DNA of 64,000 bases from Cloeon dipterum (lineage: Eukaryota > Arthropoda > Insecta > Ephemeroptera > Baetidae): the NCBI RefSeq assembly GCF_949628265.1, contig NC_088788.1:31792335-31856334 (forward strand), given 5' to 3'. Below are positions 56,701 to 64,000 of the stretch, piece after piece. Both the position numbers and the translations under genes were made by a program. The notes under the pieces were generated by a model. That model did no database searches, had not been told where the DNA came from, and was given only the letters and a program-made list of their open reading frames with translations. Within the stretch, counting starts at the first letter, position 1. Every line of letters begins with the position of its first letter.

Positions 56701-59700
56701 GCCTCAATGCTGAAGGGCAGCGGGAGAGGCCGGCCTAACTCATCACTCGAGTTGGCCCGCTGAACGTCGTAGGCGACCTGCCCGTTTCTACCGAGATCAG
56801 GGTCGAGAGCATTGACCTGTAACAGGTTTTTCATTTATCCTGCTGTCCATTCATAGTTTATTGGACAAGATTAATAATTTCCAATAAAATTCTCTTGAGG
56901 TTGCAAGAAGTGAACAGTACAAAATGTACAAAAATGTACGAACTGCCCATAATCTCCCTATTTTAAATTTTAATACTTCCTTTTCCCTGTAATCCCTTGC
57001 AATCGTATTTTACATATTTTTTATATTAACTTAGCAGTTCAAAAATAGTGCTTTTACAGCAGAGACAATGAATTTTCCAATTTTTATTACCTGTCCTATG
57101 ACCTCTCCGATGGGAGCGTCTGACGACACCTGGAAGTGGTAGACATTTGACGGCTGGAAGACTGGGTTGTTATCGTTGGCATCAAGCAGAGTCACCCAAA
57201 CGGCGGCTGACCGCGAGCCAGGCTCTGGGCTCGGCTTTTTTTCTTTGGCACGTACTCGCATTCGCAACGAGGACTGCTTTTCACGATCTAATTGCGTCTG
57301 GTTTTTAACGGTGAGCCATCCTGTGTGTGGATCGATCAAAAACGCCTTGTTTGGGTCTTCCAACTCATAACTAAACTCTCCGTTTTCACCCTAGAAATTA
57401 AGTAAAAAAAATTGCCATGAGAAATCAATTTTCGTGATCGAGCTTGAATTCCTCGACATGGAAAAACGGCAAATTTTTACTTTCGCAATTTAAAATTGTG
57501 TTTGAAAATGAAAGAACAATGCTTTAAATACCTTGTCAGGATCTCTTGCAGCCACCTGCAGTACGCTAAAGCCATTCGGTAGATTTTCCACGATGGAAAT
57601 ATTGTATATTTCCACTTCAAAATTAGGAGCATTGTCATTAACGTCGAGAATCGTGACTTCGAGTCTTGCGGTGCCTTGGCGGGCAGGGTTGTCCTTCTGC
57701 GAGGCCCGTAGAGCAAGAGAGAAACGTTCACTGGTCAGGGCTTCCCTGTCGATGGCCCGAATGACAAAAAGCGAGCCATTGATCGGGTCGATCCAGAAGA
57801 TGTCCTGAGTGTTTCCTGCCACGATGGAGTACCTTATGGTCGCATTGATCGCCTCGTCCTGGTCCTCTGCATATATCGGCGGGGACAAGATCACTTCTTG
57901 GTGCATTACGGCACCCTATAACATTTTGTCCAACTTTATTGTTTCAATAGGTTGCAACAAACGAGTAGGATCCGCAGAACTTAAACTTTGTTAAATAAGC
58001 AAAACAGTTAAAATTGTATGAAAATTTTAGATTAAACTCAATAACTTCTTAAGTCATGTTTAATGTTGATATTTTAAGACTTCAGTTTCTATATGTGGTG
58101 TTTTGCGTGATAGGAATGAACTTTCAAAATAATAAAACTAAACTGAATCAAAAATCAACCTAAAGAAAGAATGCTGTAATGAAGTTTACTGTAAACGCTA
58201 TGAACAAACATCTATATATTTTATATATATATACATTTAAGTTTTAACATATTTGGAAAAAAACATAATTTAGATACTTAAAAAATTGTTATATATTATT
58301 AACATTTATAATTCAATAATATAGTCTTAAAAATTGAAAAAATCAATTAAATGTAATAATAAATTGAATTTTAAGATATAATGAACTGCAAATTAATTAT
58401 AATATTAGTCAAAATATTTGTTTTTGCAACTTTCTTTGTTAATTTTTAATTATTTTTAATTTTTCACATAAAACGCATGCTATTTTAAAGGATTAAATAG
58501 AAGAAGCGGAATGAATGGTAGTGTGATTGCCGACTGCCTTTGTCGAGTCTATGTACTTACCGCGGGGTACGCCGGCATCTCAGGTATTTTGACTTTGTAC
58601 ACGTCCTTGGTGAAGCGTGGGCTGAGATCGTCGTTGTCCCTGACTGTGACCCTGACCACGGTGGTCGCATTGTTCGGCGGGGTGCCGCGATCCTGGAATT
58701 TGCATTGCCAATATTAATGCGCAGATATTTGCGAGGCGATCGCTGGAATTCGCTGCTGCCTTTTTCCGGCCGTCGCTCTCTCGTCAGGGGTGGAAAGTGC
58801 CGTCGGCCGTTGGCGGCCCAGACGAAGAGCAGAACAACATAATTATCGCAGGGCATTTCAGCGAATCGCACAATTTGCATTTCCATCGATGAATCACGTT
58901 CTATTATTATCATTATCAGATGCAGGTCGAACACGTTCCATGCGGCCAGTTTGACGCCTTAAGCTCGCCAGGCCAGTCGCATACAAATTAGCTCCCTCGG
59001 CAAACAGCACCTCGGCTATTATTACACTTGAAAAGTCGCTTGCCGTTTCCTCTCCACCCTTCTCGCAGCAAGCACTGTCATTTTCTGTTCCTTCGAATGG
59101 ATGTTCTATTCTAACAGAAGACAGAAACTTTTTGCTTTGACCCACCGCTGCCCTGTTTCATTTCCCAGAACGAATTGCTTTGTTTTCCTCACAAAACTGA
59201 ATATTAAAAATGTGTCCGTCTCTCTGATCAAACATCAGACAAACTCTGCTAAAAACAAATATTGGCATTTTTCATGCGTAGCACTCTTGTTCATTTTCCA
59301 CAGTCCCAAGAACACCAGGAAAAACAAAGCCGTATTTTGATAGCAAAAAGCAAAATACTTTCGCTAACATCCAGGAAAGCAGCCAAGAATTATAAATAAC
59401 AATTCACCAAGGGAAAAAAATGTTACGCAAAAGATGTATGGTATTCACGCTGTCTAAACAAAAATGTAATGAAAAACCTGACTCTTGGATTTTATTTCCT
59501 TAAACTGAGCTAAATTCGTTTTATATAGCCATGTATATATATTATATCATCTCCTTACTATTTTGCTTTTCTACGTGAGGTATTTAAAGAAAATGTTGGA
59601 CTGACACTGCTATTCAGTCTCTGACCCTGATGTTGCTGCAACTCTTTATTTTTAAGATAAAAAACAGAGGTGAATGTGACATGACTGTGAATGCAAAAAG

Positions 59701-62700
59701 CATCATCATTATTCTTGCTTAACTTTGACAGTGAAATTTTACTTCCAAAGCTTGGCATATGTGCTCATGATGAGCAAAACTTGACCGAGACGAATGTTGA
59801 ACAAACTAGAGGCAATTACCGCAGCTTCGGAACTCTTTGACACTCGCCGCGGCTGTAACGCTGGTCGCTCTTTCCACTTTTTTCGTGAGCAAGGTCGGCG
59901 GCGCGCGCGAGATAAGTTTTGCCGTCATGCCGACACGCGGTGCTCATTGCGAACCGCTGAATTTGACCTAGTTGCCCTGGCTCATGTTCCTAATGCCCAC
60001 CGAGATCAAATCTGCATCCGTCGCAATGTGCTCTTGCCGGTAAATGGCGAGTGTGTGCGCGCCGAGTGCGAGCGAGCCGGTGCAACCGAGAGAATCGTTC
60101 AGTTCCGCGTCACCAGCAGCCGCTCAGATGGATGAGTTCCTCAACAATCTCCGTCGGGAAAAGCAAATTATCGTGCGACAGGAAATTGTGTATGCACGTA
60201 CCAGTACGCGACATTCGCGGCTGAACGGTAATGAGAGTTAACTGCGAGCGCTTGTTTGATTTCGCGGTGAATGAAATCGACTGAAAGTTGATTTGTTGCA
60301 TTGTTAGCTTCTTAATCTATTCCATTTTACTAACTAGTCCATCAAATTACATTGAATGACTGTATGCAAATATTGAGATTGATTGATTTAATTAATTTAC
60401 TAAATCTTATAACACGTTTGTTTTTTATTTTACTTCAAATAGTTTTGTACGTAACTAAAATTAACATAAAAACACGTCTTCACAAAACGAATTGCTTTTC
60501 TAGACATCACGAAGGAACGAGCAGGGTTCTAAAAATAGGCAGGAACTTTTGATATGTTTCATATTTTACTAAAACATTTATATCCGATTTTTCTGTTTTT
60601 GAAAGCAAAACTCTAACTATCTCAAGATTGCAATGATTTTCAAGCCATCAAATGAACTGCTGGGTTTGCGGTTTTTTTATTTACTTTGAACGTTGTTTTC
60701 CCAAACGTTTTTGAAAATAAAAACAAAACTTTTTATATCCCACCTATTATTTAATTCAGGTTGACTTCTGAGATATCCTGATGTATTTTGTTTTATTAAA
60801 TAAACCTAAATATGTCGACTTTACTATCTCACATAATCGTAATATGTATTTAGAAATTAGAAATAATGATATTAATTTCAATCGGAAATCAACAATGAGT
60901 TTCTTTGCTCAATAATGTGAGTGTTTCAATTCAATAGATGGCCCTTTCCGTTTTATCAGGGTGCATTTCGAGTGTGATTTTCATTGATTTATAAGGGTTT
61001 GAGGGTGAGTCGTAATTCTTTTCGTGCAATTTAGTTCAAGGTTAACGCACAAGCATTAAAATCGACAGGCCAAGAAGATAGATTGCAAAGTACGCCACGG
61101 GCGACGCATTCATTTGGAAAATTAGGCAATCAGTTGAGTGTGCATGTGGTGAGGCAGGCCCGACAAGAGTAATCTTCAATATGCACTTATCCCCGGAATA
61201 TTCGCCGTCAATGGCAATTCGCGTCCTTGAACTTCTTGCGCGAATGTGTATCCCTTGTCGTGCTTGAGGAGACAAACGAGAGCGGAAAGTGGATGCGAGC
61301 AAGTGATTCGAGTGCTCCGCTCGCTGTTTTTCCACCTGATAACTCGACGGCCAATCAATTTGCCGCATCCTCGCAAGCAATAGACTCAAATTTATGGCAT
61401 TGCTGCTTGGGCTAAATGGGGCTTTCCTCTCGAGCAAAGGCATCTCCTTTGATACAAAGGACGACGCCGCAAAAACACATACACACACGTATCCGGTTTT
61501 CTATCACTCCTGCAGCAGGTAGAACGAACTGGGGATATAAATTGCAGAAAAAGCGAGAGGGAGGAGGAGCAGCAGCCGCAGCCGTCGTCGAGCCGAATAT
61601 AGGTCAGAGGCCAAGGTCGTGCGCCGCCGGTGCCGCGCATTTAAATATTTTCCGCGGCAATTGGTGCAAAAATTGATTTTTAAGCGAATGGTTTGCTGGA
61701 TAAGCGGCGGCGGAATATTCAATTTGCTAATGCTGCCGGCGAGAGATAGCGCGAGTCAAGGTGGTCTTGATTGCGTCGAAATGCATTTTCATCAGCTTAT
61801 CGACTTAATTGCCGACCGAATGAGTTTGTCTGCTTGCGGAAAGATAGCAGCGTAAATATGCATGAACTCACCGAGGCCACAATCGTCAAATTGAATTCCG
61901 TGTCGCCAGCGTCGTAGTCTAAAGGTGACTTCAAGATCAGGGCAGCCCTGTTGTTGCTCTCCAAAATGAAGTGACCGTGGTCGTCGCCGCCCGACAGAAG
62001 GGAATACTGCACGTCGGAATTCGGGGTGTTCGGCTTGTCATTGTCGATGGCGTGGATTCCTCTGAATATCGTCAGCCCTGTGTGTGCATCAGTTTAAAAT
62101 TAAATTAAAACCTATCAAAAATGGTATAATTTCTTGAAGCAACATTTTAACCGGCAATAGTAACGTGTCAGCTTAATTTCAAGTTCAGTGCAAAAAATAT
62201 TTACCTGATGCAACATATTTTTTCCTAACGTAGTTCTAGAGTTAAATCGGGAGAAACAATATGTATATTTTGCTAGCTTGCTTTGAAAATAAGTAACTGC
62301 TCATTAGAGAGCCTAATATTTTCCTTAAATAAAATCGAGAGACGAGTGTGGTTACAAACAATCTCTTTAATACTATTAAATTAAATATTAAAAAACTGTC
62401 ACTTCCCTGTAATTTGGAAAATAAATAAGAACATTGCACTTATCAATAACATATCAATTCACCAGTTGCATAAACCCCAAGTGTTCGAAGCCACCAACAG
62501 ATGGCGCCACCGTAGACTTTCGATTTTAAGGCACTTCCGCTGTGATTTCAGACTCAATCTAGCTACCGTGCATTCTTCAATTAATTTGCTAATTTTTGAC
62601 GAGCTGAAAACCAAAATCGGTTCAGCTAATCGCCGTAGAATCGTAAAAAACTATTTTTTGAAATAAAAAATATTTTCCAACGTTTCTACGGCGAATGGCT

Positions 62701-63844
62701 GAACCGATTTTGGTTTTCAGCACGTCAAAAATTAGCAAATTAATTAAAAAAAGCAAAATAGCTAGATTGAGTCTAAAATCGCAGCGGAAATGCCTTAAAA
62801 CCGCTTAAAACAAAATTTTTAAGAAAGTCTGTGGTTGCGCCATCTGTTGGCGGCTTCGATAACTAAGGGTTTATGCAACTGGTCAATTAAGTGATAATAG
62901 GGCTCAGCGTGGCGTGAGATATATTTGTATTGAACGTTGTCTGTCAGCCCATTCTTCTCTATGCATATAATATATTGACGAAAGTATGATTTTTAAATAT
63001 GAAGCTTGTATGACTTGTACAGGAAGAATAGACAGTGGTAATAATTAAGGCATTCTTAAGAAATACAAGCCATGATGAATAATTCTTATAAAATCTGGAT
63101 TAAAGATAAACCGTACATTCTTAGACTAATTCCAGCAAATACGTAAGAGATTTGGGTAAAATTATGACACATTCTTTCAATGCAAGTGCTTTGAGTTTGC
63201 ACCAAATGCAAGCTGATGAGGGTTCAAAACCTGAAACATACTTTCCAGTAAAGTGTATAAATATTTATACACTTTACTTTCCACGTAAAAGATTTTCATG
63301 TATTTTCTTTATCTCTTTCACGCTTGCTGGAAATAATCTTCCTACAATTTACCGCTAATCCTTATTTTATGATTTCTAATAAAGGTTGCTTGCTAGGAAG
63401 TGCTAGTGTCATAAATTGAAACTCTCTACATATTCAATTAAATTTTGGTCCATAGACTCGCCGCTTTTCATCCACGCATCGCAGGTTGCATACATTCACC
63501 CCGAGGCTAGAAATCCGACTCACCTGCTGGCGTGAGTTCATCGACTGTCACGTGATACGGCGTGCCGAGGAAGGTAGGCGCGTGGTCATTCACGTCCTCT
63601 ACGTAGACAGTCACGGAGAGGTACGATGACGAAACCTGAAATAATGCTCAGTCGTCAGAAAAGCGCAAGCAAGGAAAAGTGGCAGTATTACCGTTTCATC
63701 TATGGGGTCCAGACAGGCAAGGCGGAATTTGAGCACGCTCTGTGGAATGTCGGAGTCCACGAGCTCTTCCAAACTGCGTGCCAGGGACACCCGAGCCCAT
63801 GCTCCATCCACGGATGATACTTTAAAGTAATGAGCATCTTCCTC
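47769..63844 (-). CDS. non-classical cadherin of PCDH15/CDH23 type, 5' end outside window
   Basis: Minus-strand exons: 63844-63692, 63635-63524, 62077-61872, 58692-58561, 57915-57532, 57390-57091, 56816-56381, 56144-55013, 54834-54447, 54383-53972, 53649-53362, 52638-52499, 52407-52186, 52070-51982, 51727-51641, 51388-51320, 51139-50933, 50692-50381, 48737-48508 and 47980-47769. All phases agree, giving 1836 residues in view. About 13 cadherin repeats appear, ending in DVNDNAPNF-type linkers; three or four linkers lack the calcium motif. Then come a membrane-adjacent ferredoxin-like domain (TDLYLYAVD, exons 52070-51320), one membrane helix (GCFVFLGALAAAICFG), a basic stop-transfer RRKKK, and a tail of about 250 residues with SSHETSS, NGSYEDSLKEL and a Pro run. 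Such proteins link apical or microvillar membranes. Drosophila Cad86C, Cad87A, Cad88C and Cad99C are possible relatives; I cannot choose between them. Reading through the 50381 donor gives a stop at 50377. Confidence 0.92.
48738..50380 (-). other. cadherin intron before the penultimate exon
   Basis: 1643 bp, donor GTAAGG at 50380 and acceptor CAG at 48738-48740. The first codon read into it completes AAG followed by TAA, so retention would end the protein after SSSK. Short ORFs inside, such as 49467-49679, have no recognisable content. Confidence 0.75.
52639..53361 (-). other. cadherin intron
   Basis: 723 bp, GT-AG, within the exons coding for the twelfth repeat in view. Nothing else is recognised. 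Confidence 0.85.
58693..61871 (-). other. 3.2-kb cadherin intron
   Basis: It joins the codons of VAS and DRGTPP in the second repeat in view. There are CpG-rich patches near 59850-60130 and 61240-61650, otherwise AT-rich sequence. ORFs on either strand show no family resemblance. No repeat ends are seen. Confidence 0.8.
62454..62888. mobile_element. palindromic MITE/foldback element with 6-bp target repeats
   Basis: The element spans 62460-62882. Its left arm (about 62460-62662) and right arm (about 62676-62882) are inverted copies almost to the centre, with scattered mismatches and an extra block of roughly 24 bp in the right arm. The ends share ACCAGTTGCATAAAC-type termini. Direct TCAATT repeats at 62454-62459 and 62883-62888 look like a target-site duplication. 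It contains no transposase frame, so it would be non-autonomous. It lies in the cadherin intron 62078-63523 and carries an AGATGGCGCC-type word in each arm. Confidence 0.8.
63247..63278. repeat. perfect 32-bp palindrome
   Basis: AGTAAAGTGTATAAAT is followed directly by its exact reverse complement with no spacer. It is flanked on both sides by CTTTCCA in direct orientation. It lies in the same cadherin intron as the foldback element, about 360 bp away. Confidence 0.9.
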
Positions 63845-64000
63845 CTAGAAAAGATAATGTTTGTTCATTTTCTCAATAAATGATAAAAAAAAAACATTAA
63901 TAACTAACAGTTCATTTCATACAATTTTAAAAGCACGTGAACATCTTCAAGTTGGAATCTACTTCTAAATAAAATAAAGTAGCAATAATTTTAACTAGTG

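Noticed and set aside
63845..64000. A further cadherin exon at the right edge
   Set aside because: The last 156 bases are AT-rich intron after the acceptor at 63845-63846. No open coding frame with a donor is visible.

Overview
The window is animal nuclear DNA, most likely from an insect. The evidence is GT-AG introns that are often only 50-60 bp long, 3' ends marked by AATAAA, arthropod-type genes (a delta-class glutathione transferase and a SIFamide receptor), and long AT-rich non-coding stretches with local CpG-rich patches. I cannot name the species. Every exon boundary below was read by eye from splice consensus, reading-frame continuity and protein-family sense. All six multi-exon models stay in frame from end to end.

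Layout. (1) 1-4578, plus strand: the 3' part of a FAM193-family gene, 15 exons in view, including a 31-nt microexon and one intron that fits a GC-AG splice. (2) 4779-5513, minus: a complete three-exon FAM162/UPF0389 mitochondrial membrane protein, tail-to-tail with FAM193; their poly(A) signals lie about 60 bp apart. (3) 6628-11399, plus: a 17-exon GH31 alpha-glucosidase with a membrane anchor and a trefoil domain, divergent from FAM162 across about 1.1 kb. (4) 12490-13628, minus: a five-exon delta-class glutathione S-transferase of 216 residues, convergent with the glucosidase. (5) 13629-23605: about 10 kb with no gene I can support. (6) 24009-39876, minus: a four-exon SIFamide-type neuropeptide receptor of 448 residues with a 12.4-kb first intron. 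(7) 39877-47570: about 7.7 kb of non-coding DNA with microsatellites. (8) 47769 to beyond the right part of the window, minus: a large non-classical cadherin of the PCDH15/CDH23 type. Twenty exons are in view, giving 1836 residues in frame, with about 13 cadherin repeats, a membrane-adjacent ferredoxin-like domain, one transmembrane helix and a cytoplasmic tail. Its 5' end lies outside the window.

The genes do not form a functional unit; they are housekeeping, detoxification, digestive or lysosomal, neuropeptide-signalling and adhesion genes lying side by side. The least ordinary observations are: the last two tail exons of the cadherin, hidden behind an in-frame stop in the retained intron; a minus-strand coding-like relic inside a FAM193 intron; a 423-bp palindromic element with 6-bp flanking direct repeats in a cadherin intron; a perfect 32-bp palindrome close to it; and a long hairpin in the receptor's first intron that could be a microRNA precursor. 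I found no clear tRNA, rRNA, CRISPR array or autonomous transposon.
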